Source: Caldilineales bacterium
GTDB lineage: Bacteria; Chloroflexota; Anaerolineae; J102
DNA length: 64,000 bases
Direction: 5' to 3'
Assembly (NCBI GenBank): GCA_019695115.1
Contig: JAIBAP010000003.1
Span: 1-64,000, forward strand
In this document: positions 1 through 8,272 of the stretch, piece after piece
Numbering within the stretch: position 1 is the first letter of the stretch
Layout of the letters: each line of letters starts with the position of its first letter
Notes under the pieces: model-generated
Database searches by the model: none
Seen by the model: the letters and a program-made list of their open reading frames with translations, nothing else
Told to the model about the DNA's origin: nothing
Made by a program: the position numbers and the translations under genes

Positions 1-1
1 A

Positions 2-490
2 ACTCCCACCCCACCGCCCACACCCACCGACACACCGACAGCAACCCCCACTCCCACCCCACCGCCCACACTCACCGACACCCCCACACCCACCGACACG
101 CCGACAACAACCCCAACTCCCACCCCCCCGCCCACACCCACCGACACACCGACAGCGACCCCCACTCCCACCCCACCGCCCACACCCACCGACACACCGA
201 CAGCGACCCCCACTCCCACCCCACCGCCCACACCCACCGACACCCCCACACCCACCGACACGCCGACAACAACCCCAACTCCCACCCCACCGGCCACACC
301 CACCGACACCCCCACACCCACCGACACGCCGCTCACCTCCGGCCCGGCGCCGAGACCACCTTCTGCGGCCTTTGGTCAGCTCACGCCCTCGCACCGCATC
401 TGGCTGCCGGTATTCTTGCAGATGGGTCGCCCGCGGGCGGGCGGCCCCGATCTGTCCGGCCGGACAAGAGGCCCGGCCACAATCCACTAA
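2..490 (+). CDS. C-terminal part of a secreted Thr/Pro-rich protein
   Basis: The gene enters from outside the window and is open from base 2 to a TAA at 488-490, leaving 162 residues. The first roughly 110 residues are a degenerate tandem array of Thr-Pro-Thr-Asp/Ala-Thr-Pro units, typical of extended linkers on secreted or surface proteins. After the array comes a short non-repetitive tail containing IWLPVFLQ, close to the YLPLLLR ending of the protein at 23076-24998. That points to a shared C-terminal signature of exported proteins in this organism (inference). The catalytic or binding part lies upstream of the window, so function cannot be assigned. Confidence 0.75.
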   Translation, partial: TPTPPPTPTDTPTATPTPTPPPTLTDTPTPTDTPTTTPTPTPPPTPTDTPTATPTPTPPPTPTDTPTATPTPTPPPTPTDTPTPTDTPTTTPTPTPPATPTDTPTPTDTPLTSGPAPRPPSAAFGQLTPSHRIWLPVFLQMGRPRAGGPDLSGRTRGPATIH

Positions 491-747
491 TTCACGCCCC
501 CGCACCCGGCCCCCCGCACCCGGCCCCCGCACCCGCATTTGGCCGTCCCCCCCACCTGCGGTACAATGCCTGCGCTTTTCGACGCTTGCCCGGTAATCGC
601 CCCCCGGGCCAGTTTGCGGTGAGTTCTTACCTCCCTCTCGTCAGGAAAGCATACGCTCGCCACCGTTGACGTCGTCTCATCGTTGTTTCAAGCGGCGTCG
701 AATTTCGACTCCCCTGCCCTGGCCTTGAGAGGCCACAGGAGTCAAAA
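491..747. other. Intergenic region with C-rich repeat and possible promoter
   Basis: No gene is seen here. Bases 495-536 hold a short tandem repeat of the type CCCGCACCCGGCC. A possible plus-strand promoter is TTTGGC at 538-543, an 18-bp spacer and TACAAT at 562-567, which would give a leader of about 180 nt before the glycoside hydrolase start. The promoter call is weak. Confidence 0.3.
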
Positions 748-3700
748 ATGATACCTCGAACGATCGGATATACTTCTCCGGGCGACATCTCCCAACGAGG
801 GGCGATTGTCGTTCTACTCACAGTGATCCTATCCCTGTTGGCAGGTGGGTCGGCAGGTGTGTTGGCGCGAACCAGGGTCGCCGACCAAATGGCCATGCTC
901 GCTGCTCCCGCCGACGCCATCGGCATCTGGATTCTGAACGGACAGACGACCGCAGCGCCGGCAATGCGCGCGGCGGGGGCCAAGTGGGCGCGCATCGCCA
1001 TCAGCTGGCGCACGATCGAGTCCAGCCCGGGCGTCTACAACTGGAGTAGCGCTGATAGCCGGGTCGACTATGCCCAGCAGCAAGGCTATCAGATCGTATT
1101 GGCGGTGATGAGTAACCCAAGCTGGGCCGCCGCCACCGAGTGCGGGCCGCTCTATGCCCAGCATATAGCCACCTACGCTAATTTCATGAAGGCAGTTGTG
1201 CAGCGATACAGCGTTTCACCGCACAACATCCGCTATTTCGAGCTGGGGAACGAGCCGGACAACGCCGATGTGGCCGGCTTTGGCTGGGTGGGCGGCTGCT
1301 GGGGCAAAGGCCCGGGCCAGGCCGAGGGCGCAGGCGGGGCCGCCTATGCCAACATGCTCAAAACCGTTTATCCGGCCATGAAAGCAGCCAACGCCAACAT
1401 CATCGTGGCGATGGGTGGCCTCAGCTACGAATCGTGGTGGAGCGAGGGCGGCCCCTTCGACCCCAATTTTCTAACCGATCTGCTGGCGGCGGGCGGCGGC
1501 GCTTACTTCGATGTCATCAACTATCATTTCTACGAGGCGTTCTCGTACAAGTGGGGTTCGGTGGTGGGCAAGGGCCAGGTCTTGCAAGAGAAAGTGCGCC
1601 AGGCCACCGGCCAGACCAAGCCGCTGATGATCACGGAAATCGGCACACCCAGCCAGAAGCCCGCCGGCACATCCGACCAGAACACCTATAGCGAGGATTT
1701 GCAGGCGCGCTATGTGATCAAGGGCCTGACCCAGGCCGTCGCCGCCGGCATCTATCCTGCCATCTGGTTTCAGGCGCAGGATTTGCCGTCCAGCAGCCTG
1801 GGCTATAGCTTTGGGCTTTTGCGCACAGACCTGACCTACAAACCCGGCTACTATGCCTATCGCACCCTGGCTGCCGAGCTGGCCGGCGCGACTTACGCCG
1901 GCAGAGCCACCGGTTTGAATACCAGCATCGAAGGCTATCGCTTCGTCAAAGCAGCGCAAAGCAAATTGATCCTCTGGTACACCGGGACGACTGCGGTCAA
2001 TCAGCCTTTCTCGCTCAGCGCGCCGGGTGCATCGCTGCGGGTGGTGGACAAACTGGGGGTGCAGATTTTGATCGTCGATGGCGAAACGGGCGACCTCGAC
2101 GCCGCCCGCAACGGCTCGGTGACCATTGCCGTCGGCCCCAGCCCGCTCATCGTCGAAGCCCTTGCTGCGGCGAACACCCCCACCCCGACCGCCACCCGCA
2201 CAGCCACGCCCACCAGCAGCGGCTCGCCCACAAGCACACCCACCTCGACCCCGTTCAAAACCCTGCGCGTCAACAGCGGCGGGCCTACCGCCACCGACAG
2301 CGGCGGACGGGTTTGGGCCGCCGACCAACTGTATGTGGCTGGCGATTGGGGCTACACCGGCGGCGCGGCCAAATCATCGACGCAGGCGGTGGCCGCCACC
2401 AGCGACGACGCCCTCTTCCAGCGTTGGCGCGAGGGCGCAGGCGACTACTATTTCACCATTCCCAACGGCGTCTACCAGCTGAAGCTGCGCTTTGCCGAGA
2501 TGCAGGCCACTGCCGCCGGCCAACGGCTGATGAAGATCGTCATCGAGGGCAGAACGGTGGAATCGAGCCTCGATGTCTATGCCGTGGCCGGCCGGTACAC
2601 CGCCCTCGACCGCAGCTACCGGGTCACGGTCGATGACGGCCTGCTTCACATCGATTTGGCGAAGCTATCGGGCAGCACCTACAAGACCATGATCGCGGCC
2701 ATCGAGATCGTATCCGCCAACTCGACGCCCACGCCCACCGCTACACCCACACGAGTTGCGACCTCCACCCCCACCGTTACGGCCACAGCCACGGTCACCC
2801 CCACCCCCACTCTGACTGCCACCGCCACCATCACACCCACCGCCAGCGAAACGGCCACCATCACACCCACCCCCAGCGAAACCCCCACGGCCACGATCAC
2901 GCCGACGGCGACGATCACACCCACCGCCACCGCAACGGCCACCGTCACCCCCACCCCTAGCGAAACCCCTACGGCCACAATCACGCCGACGGCGACGATC
3001 ACTCCCACCGCCACCGCAACGGCTACCGTCACCCCCACCCCCAGCGAAACAGCCACGGCCACGTTCACGCCAACCGCCACCGCAACCCCCACACCCGCGC
3101 CCTTTGGCCCGGTGCGGGTCGATAGCGGCGGCGGCGACTTCACCGACGCCGGCGGACGCGTCTGGGCCGCTGACCAATTGTATGTGGCCGGCGGTTGGGG
3201 CTACGCACTCGGCGCGGCCAAGTCAGCGACGCAGGCGGTGGCCGGCACCACCGACGATGCTCTCTTCCAGCGTTGGCGCGAGGGCGCAGGCGACTACTAC
3301 TTCACCATCCCCAACGGCGTCTACCAGGTGACGCTGCGCTTTGCCGAGATGCAGGCCACCGCCGCCGGCCAGCGGCTGATGAAGATCGCCATCGAGGGCA
3401 AGACGGTAGAGTCGAGCCTGGATGTCTTTGCCGTGGCCGGTCGTTTCACCGCTCTCGACCGTAGCTACCGGGTCACGGTCGGCGACGGCCTGCTTCACGT
3501 CGATTTGGTGAAGCTATCGGGCAGCACCTACAAGACCATGATCGCGGCCATCGAAATCATCGCCATCACGCCGACCCCCACACCCACAACGACGCCGACC
3601 CCCACCCAGACCGCCACAGCAACGCCGACCCCCACCCAGACTGCTACGGCAACGCCGACCCCCACCGAGACGCCGACAGCGACCCCGACCGCCACCGAGA

Positions 3701-3837
3701 CGCTGACCCCTACTGCCACCCCCACTCCGACCGAAAGCCCCACTCCCGAACCATCGCCCACCCCCACCCAGACCCCGACCGAGACGCCGTCGCCGTCGCC
3801 CACCCCCACCGACACCCCCACCCCGGAAATCCCCTGA
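748..3837 (+). CDS. Secreted glycoside hydrolase with two malectin-like domains
   Basis: This is a 1029-residue exported protein. A hydrophobic stretch at residues 18-40 acts as a signal or anchor. Residues about 55-450 look like a (beta/alpha)8 glycosidase of the GH39/GH5 type, with ELGNEPDN (Glu169) as candidate acid/base and ITEIGTP (Glu297) as candidate nucleophile. Two malectin-like carbohydrate-binding domains follow at about 506-652 and 789-938. They are separated and followed by Thr/Pro-rich linkers, and the chain ends in a Thr/Pro tail. The two malectin modules are nearly identical, so the duplication is recent. An ACAGGAG ribosome site supports the ATG at 748. The substrate cannot be told from sequence; a plant or microbial polysaccharide is likely. 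Confidence 0.82.
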   Translation: MIPRTIGYTSPGDISQRGAIVVLLTVILSLLAGGSAGVLARTRVADQMAMLAAPADAIGIWILNGQTTAAPAMRAAGAKWARIAISWRTIESSPGVYNWSSADSRVDYAQQQGYQIVLAVMSNPSWAAATECGPLYAQHIATYANFMKAVVQRYSVSPHNIRYFELGNEPDNADVAGFGWVGGCWGKGPGQAEGAGGAAYANMLKTVYPAMKAANANIIVAMGGLSYESWWSEGGPFDPNFLTDLLAAGGGAYFDVINYHFYEAFSYKWGSVVGKGQVLQEKVRQATGQTKPLMITEIGTPSQKPAGTSDQNTYSEDLQARYVIKGLTQAVAAGIYPAIWFQAQDLPSSSLGYSFGLLRTDLTYKPGYYAYRTLAAELAGATYAGRATGLNTSIEGYRFVKAAQSKLILWYTGTTAVNQPFSLSAPGASLRVVDKLGVQILIVDGETGDLDAARNGSVTIAVGPSPLIVEALAAANTPTPTATRTATPTSSGSPTSTPTSTPFKTLRVNSGGPTATDSGGRVWAADQLYVAGDWGYTGGAAKSSTQAVAATSDDALFQRWREGAGDYYFTIPNGVYQLKLRFAEMQATAAGQRLMKIVIEGRTVESSLDVYAVAGRYTALDRSYRVTVDDGLLHIDLAKLSGSTYKTMIAAIEIVSANSTPTPTATPTRVATSTPTVTATATVTPTPTLTATATITPTASETATITPTPSETPTATITPTATITPTATATATVTPTPSETPTATITPTATITPTATATATVTPTPSETATATFTPTATATPTPAPFGPVRVDSGGGDFTDAGGRVWAADQLYVAGGWGYALGAAKSATQAVAGTTDDALFQRWREGAGDYYFTIPNGVYQVTLRFAEMQATAAGQRLMKIAIEGKTVESSLDVFAVAGRFTALDRSYRVTVGDGLLHVDLVKLSGSTYKTMIAAIEIIAITPTPTPTTTPTPTQTATATPTPTQTATATPTPTETPTATPTATETLTPTATPTPTESPTPEPSPTPTQTPTETPSPSPTPTDTPTPEIP

Positions 3838-3844
3838 ACCGTCC

Positions 3845-4906
3845 ATGCCGCCCACACACACCGTCCCTTCCGTCCGCCTGACCAGCCTGGCCGCCTGCGC
3901 CGGCTGAGCGAGCAAACTGGCCGCCGAGGCCCTGGCGCAGGTCCTGCGCCCTCTCCACGAAACCTATACCGGATTACGCGATGACAACCTGCTGGTAGGG
4001 CTGGATGTGGTCGATGACGCCGCCGTTTATCGCCTGAACGACGAATCGGCCCTGGTCATCACCCTCGATTTCTTCACCCCTATCGTCGACGATCCCTATG
4101 CCTATGGCGCCATCGCCGCCGCCAACAGCCTGAGCGACATCTACGCCATGGGGGCCAGGCCCATCCTGGCCCTCAACATCGCCGCCCTCCCCAAGACCTT
4201 GCCGGTCGAAGTCTCGGCCGAGATCCTGCGCGGCGGGGCCGAGAAGGCGCGCGAGGCGGGCGTGGTGGTGGCGGGCGGGCACACGGTACAGGATTCCGAG
4301 CCGAAATTCGGGCTGGTGGCCCTGGGGCTGATTCATCCCGACCGGGTCACGCGCAAGGGCGGAGCCTTGCCCGGCGACCGGCTGCTGCTGAGCAAGCCGC
4401 TGGGGGCGGGCGTGGTGACGACGGCGCTGAAGAACGACAAGGCAACGGCAGCCGAGGTCGAGGCTGCCACCCGCAGTATGCTCCGGCTCAACGCCGCCGC
4501 CGCTCGCATCGCCTACGACTTCGGTGCCCATGCCGTCACCGACATCACCGGTTTCAGCCTGCTGGGGCACGGCTGGGAGATGGCCGAACACAGCGGCGTC
4601 GGCTTTCGGCTGCGTTTTGGCGCCCTGCCCTGGCTGGAAGGGGCCGAAAGGTTGGGCAGAGATTGGGTCTTTCCGGGCGGCGCCCACGACAACCGCCGCT
4701 TCTACAGCCCCCATGTCCGTTTCGACCCTGCCCTGGCCGAATGGCAGCAGGTGCTCTGCTTTGGCCCCGAGACATCGGGCGGGCTGCTGATGGCTCTGTC
4801 GGCCGACCAGTCTGCACCCGCCCGGCTGGCGGCCGCCGCCCAGGGCCTGGCCCTGTGGGAGATCGGCGAAGCCGTCCCCGGCGACGCCATCGAAGTCCTG
4901 GCCTGA
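3845..4906 (+). CDS. selD: Selenide, water dikinase with selenocysteine active site
   Basis: SelD makes selenophosphate from selenide and ATP for selenocysteine and selenouridine synthesis. Read from the ATG at 3845, the frame meets TGA at 3905-3907 (codon 21) and then stays open to 4906, giving 353 residues (E. coli SelD has 347). The N-terminal sequence VRLTSLAACAG-U-ASK aligns with the E. coli active-site region around Cys17 and Lys20, putting U21 at the catalytic position and Lys24 at the lysine. Downstream SelD motifs are intact: NLLVG, DDAAVY, TLDFFTPIVDD, AGGHTVQDSEP, DITGFSLLGHG and PETSGG. A hairpin just after the UGA resembles the fdhF SECIS. Reading only from Met55 (4007) would remove the active site. 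The gene starts 8 bp after the hydrolase stop. Confidence 0.9.
3905..3953 (+). promoter_or_regulatory. Candidate bacterial SECIS element in selD
   Basis: The UGA at 3905-3907 is followed by a perfect 7-bp hairpin, GGCGCAG at 3934-3940 and CTGCGCC at 3944-3950. GAG at 3926-3928 could add pairs with CTC at 3951-3953. The apex reads GCAGGUCCUGC, almost the same as GCAGGUCUGC at the top of the E. coli fdhF SECIS, where SelB contacts the GU of the loop. The loop lies about 33-36 nt after the UGA, near the upper limit of the spacing known for bacterial SECIS elements. Confidence 0.75.
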
Positions 4907-4910
4907 GAAT

Positions 4911-5008
4911 GGAGAGAGTTGCCAACTTTTGGAAAGTTGGCAACTCTTTGACTAAGATCGGAGAGAGTTGCCAACTTTTGGAAAGTTGGCAACTCTTTGA
5001 CTAAGATC
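4911..5008. repeat. Tandem pair of 49-bp hairpin repeats
   Basis: Two nearly identical 49-bp units lie in tandem. Each holds a perfect 14-bp stem, GAGTTGCCAACTTT / AAAGTTGGCAACTC, around a TGG loop (4916-4946 and 4965-4995). They sit between the convergent selD and SCO genes, where they could act as a bidirectional terminator. The second unit includes the TAG stop codon of the SCO gene at 5001-5003. Confidence 0.85.
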
Positions 5009-5603
5009 CGATCATGTATTCCAAATCCTCGGCCATGAACTCCGGTGAGATGTTGGGCGGCCAGATGAGCTTCACCCGGCCTGCGGGGTCCACCACCATG
5101 ATCGAAGCGGTGTGATCGACCAGGTAACCGCTCTGCCCCTCGACTTCGTTCTTGGCGAAATAGACGCCGAAAGGGGTGGCGGCCTGCAACACCTCTTGTT
5201 CCGAGCCGGTGAGACCGAGAAAAGTGGGGTTGAACGCGGCCATATACGGGGCCAGTTTTTCCGGCGTGTCGCGTTCGGGGTCCACCGAAACCATCAACAC
5301 CTGGACATCATCGGCCTTGTCGCCTAGCAAGGTCAGCGCCTGGTTGAGGCGGGCCAGAGTGGTGGGGCAGACGTCGGGGCAGTAGGTGTAGCCGAAGTAG
5401 AGGACGGCGTGCTTGCCGCGGAAGTCGCTCAGGGCCACGCGCTCGCCGGTGTGTGCGGTCAGGCTGAAGTCGACAGGGTCTTGCGACTGCAACACCTGGC
5501 CGTGAAAGATGTGCGGGCGCAGCCGTGGGACGACAACGATAGCCGCCAGGGCAATGACAGCCAGGGCGATAAGGGCAATGAGGATCGGTTTAGGGATGCG
5601 CAT
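5001..5603 (-). CDS. SCO1/SenC family copper chaperone
   Basis: SCO proteins deliver copper to the CuA site of cytochrome c oxidase or act as thiol reductants at the membrane. The ATG at 5603 gives 200 residues. An N-terminal membrane helix (about 6-26) is followed by a thioredoxin fold with the copper motif YCPDVCP (Cys75 and Cys79) and the partner histidine in LVDHTAS (His164). All three metal ligands are present. An open frame runs further upstream, but its translation comes from repeat-like intergenic DNA and is not taken as coding. A second SCO-like gene lies just upstream. Confidence 0.87.
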   Translation of the reverse strand: MRIPKPILIALIALAVIALAAIVVVPRLRPHIFHGQVLQSQDPVDFSLTAHTGERVALSDFRGKHAVLYFGYTYCPDVCPTTLARLNQALTLLGDKADDVQVLMVSVDPERDTPEKLAPYMAAFNPTFLGLTGSEQEVLQAATPFGVYFAKNEVEGQSGYLVDHTASIMVVDPAGRVKLIWPPNISPEFMAEDLEYMIGS

Positions 5604-5616
5604 GGGGTGGAATGGC

Positions 5617-5686
5617 GGATTGTGGATTGCGAATTGCGAAATGGTTACGGAACACGGAACACGCAACACGCAACACGCAATACGCT
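5617..5686. repeat. Heptamer repeats, two families
   Basis: A GATTGCG-type tract (5617-5640) is followed by a CGGAACA/CGCAACA-type tract (about 5649-5686). Both have a 7-nt period with one or two variable positions. They fill the gap between the two SCO-like genes. Confidence 0.7.
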
Positions 5687-5688
5687 CC

Positions 5689-6405
5689 TTATGGTGCATA
5701 ACACAGAAACAGGTGCGCCGCCTCGTAGCCCAGCTTGCCCACGCCCTGGCTGTTTCGCACTTCCTGGCCCAGCAAGCGGATGTGATCGAGGATGCGGGCG
5801 GCGTCGGGCGGGTTGGTGGTGGGGCGATAGACGGCGCGGAGGATGCCCCAGTCATCGACCAGCGCCAGGGCCGGGCTGAGGGCGAAGCTGCCATCGGGCT
5901 GAGCCTCGTAAAAAACCTCGAAGCCGCCGCCAACGATGGTCTTCAGCCGGTCGGGGTCGGGGCTGCTGAGGAAGCGCCAACCGGCCGGGCCAGCCCCCTG
6001 CGCCTGGGCGAGATTTTGCAGGGCGGCGGGCGTGGCCTGGGATGAATCGAGGGCGATGCTGACAAGCGCGACGGGCACACCCCCGGTCTCGGCCTCGCCC
6101 AGGCGGGCGTTGACCTCGGCCATGATGGCGTCGGTGGCGGGGCAGCCGTGGGCCGGGCAGCCGGTGTAGGTGAAGTTGTAGAGGACGAACTGCCCGCGCA
6201 GGTCTTCGTTGGTCACGGTCTGGCCGTTCTGGTCGGTCAGGGCAAAGCCGGGGGCCAGACGGATGCGCGGGAGCACCTTGATCGGCTGGAAGATGACGAA
6301 GGCCAGCAATCCCACCAGGACGAGGGCAAAGACGGCCAGGGCCAGCCGCTGCCAGGCTCGCAACTGGAAGCCGGGCGAGGGAGGGGCTTGGGTGAGGGTG
6401 GTCAT
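5689..6405 (-). CDS. SCO-like membrane thioredoxin, altered metal site
   Basis: The protein has 238 residues: a membrane helix at about 20-40, then a SCO/peroxiredoxin-like thioredoxin fold with LTDQNGQTV, YNFTYTGCP and ALVDDWG. The cysteine pair is Cys83-x4-Cys88 (CPAHGC), not the CxxxC of copper-binding SCO proteins. The position of the copper histidine in the SCO next door reads SPALALVDD here, with no histidine. It may be a thiol-redox protein rather than a copper chaperone (inference). Its ATG overlaps the TGA of the EpsI-like gene (ATGA), so the two are probably co-translated. Confidence 0.7.
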   Translation of the reverse strand: MTTLTQAPPSPGFQLRAWQRLALAVFALVLVGLLAFVIFQPIKVLPRIRLAPGFALTDQNGQTVTNEDLRGQFVLYNFTYTGCPAHGCPATDAIMAEVNARLGEAETGGVPVALVSIALDSSQATPAALQNLAQAQGAGPAGWRFLSSPDPDRLKTIVGGGFEVFYEAQPDGSFALSPALALVDDWGILRAVYRPTTNPPDAARILDHIRLLGQEVRNSQGVGKLGYEAAHLFLCYAP

Positions 6406-7106
6406 GCGTGGGCGGCGCTGAAAAACTGGCGGATGAAGGCCTTCTGCAGGGCCAGGGTGTCCTCGACCGAACCATCGAGCGGGGCCGTGACCTTGAACAG
6501 CACGGCCCCCTCATCGGCCTCGCGCAACGAGTTGGGATAGAGGAAGAAATAGAGGACGACGTGCTCCCACTGTTCTTTGCGGGCGTTCACGCGCAGGGCG
6601 TAGAGTTCGCCCCCTCCTTCCATCTCCACCGGCTCCGACATCACCTCGGTCTGCCAGCCATCGGCGGTGTAGCAGATCTGCGGCGAGTGAAACGACTTGG
6701 TCTGGCGGCTGCCGATGAGGCTGAGCCAGACATAGCGGCCATCGGGCCGTGTGTAGCGCCGGTAGACATATTGCTCCGGCTCCAGCAGGATCTGGACTTC
6801 GATGTTGGTCTGGGGGATGTCGGCGCCCTGCCAGTCGCCGATCTGCAACGGCAGCGCGGCCAGGTCGCCTTGCAGACTGAAATCGAAGCCGGCGGCCACG
6901 GTTCGCTCGCGCTCGGTGCGTCGCCAGCGGTCGATGTCGGCCACAAAGCCATAGCTCGACCCCGCCCCGGCCGCCGGTTGCCAGAGCTGGCGGCCGTAGA
7001 ACACCGCCACCGCCGCCAGCGCCAGCAGCAGCACGGCCAGCAGGATTACAAGAGGTCGCTGCGAATCTCCCGGCAGCCGAGCAGCCGGGCGAACAGAATC
7101 AGACAT
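6402..7106 (-). CDS. EpsI/exosortase-associated protein
   Basis: This 234-residue protein has one N-terminal membrane helix (about 20-42) and an extracytoplasmic EpsI-like domain. Recognisable segments are LPLQIGDWQG, the YVWLSLIGSRQTKSFHSPQICY block and LYFFLYPN. EpsI-like proteins accompany or are fused to exosortases and serve exopolysaccharide or surface-protein export. Here the gene follows the exosortase and overlaps its 3' end by 61 bp, and it overlaps the next gene by 4 bp, so the three form one transcription unit. The exact biochemical role of EpsI is not established. Confidence 0.8.
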   Translation of the reverse strand: MSDSVRPAARLPGDSQRPLVILLAVLLLALAAVAVFYGRQLWQPAAGAGSSYGFVADIDRWRRTERERTVAAGFDFSLQGDLAALPLQIGDWQGADIPQTNIEVQILLEPEQYVYRRYTRPDGRYVWLSLIGSRQTKSFHSPQICYTADGWQTEVMSEPVEMEGGGELYALRVNARKEQWEHVVLYFFLYPNSLREADEGAVLFKVTAPLDGSVEDTLALQKAFIRQFFSAAHA

Positions 7107-7879
7107 GCGAAAGCGAAGAGAAAGAAGACGATGCCCGAATAGTCATGATAGTAGGTGAATCCGGCCTCGACGCCCCAGCGGTCGGCCACCCACAGCAGGC
7201 TGCTGACCCGCAGGACGTTGCCGAGGATGGCGATGGGGACGGCCATCAACGCCAGCAGCAGTTTGCGCGGCCACGAGCCTTCGACGACATAGGCAAACAC
7301 GGCCACCAGCGTCAGCAGGGCGACGATGGAGCGCAGCCCCGAACATTGCGCCCCCACCACCAGGTTGGCGTTGGGCAGGGTGACGGCCATGCCCTCGACG
7401 ATGACATCCATCCCCAACGCCTGCACCACCGCGCCCGAAACCCCGCCGGTAAACTGGGCCATGGGCAGGCTGCTGGCCTCGATGAAGGGCAACGGCACCA
7501 TGAAGACGAGAAAGGCCAGGGGGAAGGCCAGGCGACGGAGGGCGGCGGCGCCCCACAGATAGAAGACGACCCCGGCAAAGAGGGCGATCATCCCCAGGGC
7601 GGCCAGAAAGAAGGCCCGCTCGAACAGGGCGACCAAATAGACGGCCAGGGCGGCGATGAGCAGGAACAACCCCAGGTTGCTGGGACGGCGCTCGACGCGG
7701 GGCAGCAAACGCCAGGCAAAGAAAGCCGACACCAGCGGCACCAGCACACCGTGCGAGTAGTAATCGTTGCTCCACCACTCGTAGGCCAGCCAGCGCAGGG
7801 TGGGCAACAGCACCAGCAGCCCGACCAGGAAGATGGCGGCGTGAAGCCAGAGGGTGGAGCGACGGAGCGAAGACAACAT
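7046..7879 (-). CDS. Exosortase, membrane transpeptidase
   Basis: Exosortases are multi-pass membrane cysteine proteases thought to cut and re-anchor surface proteins with a C-terminal sorting helix. The 277-residue product has about eight membrane helices and the three conserved catalytic positions: Cys169 in GAQCSGLRS, Arg214 in NVLRVSS and His235 in YYHDYSG. The ATG at 7879 lies only about 10 nt after a TATAAT box on the minus strand, so the mRNA may be nearly leaderless; longer upstream starts would precede the promoter. It heads an operon with the EpsI-like and SCO-like genes. No target with a PEP-CTERM-type tail was recognised in the window. Confidence 0.87.
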   Translation of the reverse strand: MLSSLRRSTLWLHAAIFLVGLLVLLPTLRWLAYEWWSNDYYSHGVLVPLVSAFFAWRLLPRVERRPSNLGLFLLIAALAVYLVALFERAFFLAALGMIALFAGVVFYLWGAAALRRLAFPLAFLVFMVPLPFIEASSLPMAQFTGGVSGAVVQALGMDVIVEGMAVTLPNANLVVGAQCSGLRSIVALLTLVAVFAYVVEGSWPRKLLLALMAVPIAILGNVLRVSSLLWVADRWGVEAGFTYYHDYSGIVFFLFAFACLILFARLLGCREIRSDLL

Positions 7880-7888
7880 GGTTGTGGC

Positions 7889-7917
7889 ATTATACACGAA
7901 GCCCGGCGAATCGTCAC
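7889..7917 (-). promoter_or_regulatory. Promoter of the exosortase operon
   Basis: On the minus strand GTGACG (7912-7917), a 17-bp spacer and a consensus TATAAT (7889-7894) lie just upstream of the exosortase ATG. The expected transcription start would fall within a few bases of that ATG. Confidence 0.6.
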
Positions 7918-7928
7918 CGCCGGGCCGA

Positions 7929-7957
7929 TTGACACCGCCCGCTGCTTGCAGTAACAT
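7929..7957 (+). promoter_or_regulatory. Promoter of the propeptide-protease operon
   Basis: A consensus TTGACA (7929-7934), a 17-bp spacer and TAACAT (7952-7957) point rightward, divergent from the exosortase promoter. The predicted start is about 7964, giving a very short leader if the ATG at 7970 is used. Confidence 0.65.
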
Positions 7958-7969
7958 CCAGGTCAAGCG

Positions 7970-8272
7970 ATGAAACACCATCCACCCACGCCCGCCATGC
8001 CAACCAGCAAGTTCAGCCCGGCCTTCGAGTCTGCTCTGCGCGACCGCCCCCAGGCAGAGGTGGCGGCGATCGTCCGTTGCGACCGCCTCGACCCCGACCA
8101 TGTGGCCGAAGCCGAGTCGCTGGGGCTAACCGTCAGCAGGCAGCTCCGCCTCATCCGCAGCCTGGCCGTCGCCGGCCCGGCCGCCGCCCTGCTGGAACTG
8201 GCCGCGGCGCCCTGGGCCTTGAGCATCGAACCCGACCAACCCGTTCATAGCACCGCGGAGGTTCAGTCATGA
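7970..8272 (+). CDS. Stand-alone subtilase propeptide-like protein
   Basis: This small protein has 100 residues from the ATG at 7970, or 91 from the ATG at 7997 (MPTSKFS). It resembles the N-terminal propeptide-like part of the subtilase encoded next: both have an F/HPxxxxAL start, an Ala-Ile-Val-Arg or Val-Ile-Ile-Arg strand, and an Ile-x-x-Asp-x-Pro-Val-His ending. It may act as a separate intramolecular-chaperone-like domain or inhibitor of that protease (inference from resemblance and context). Its TGA overlaps the protease ATG (ATGA), so the two are translationally coupled. No signal peptide is visible. The start is uncertain because neither ATG has a clear ribosome site. Confidence 0.6.
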   Translation: MKHHPPTPAMPTSKFSPAFESALRDRPQAEVAAIVRCDRLDPDHVAEAESLGLTVSRQLRLIRSLAVAGPAAALLELAAAPWALSIEPDQPVHSTAEVQS

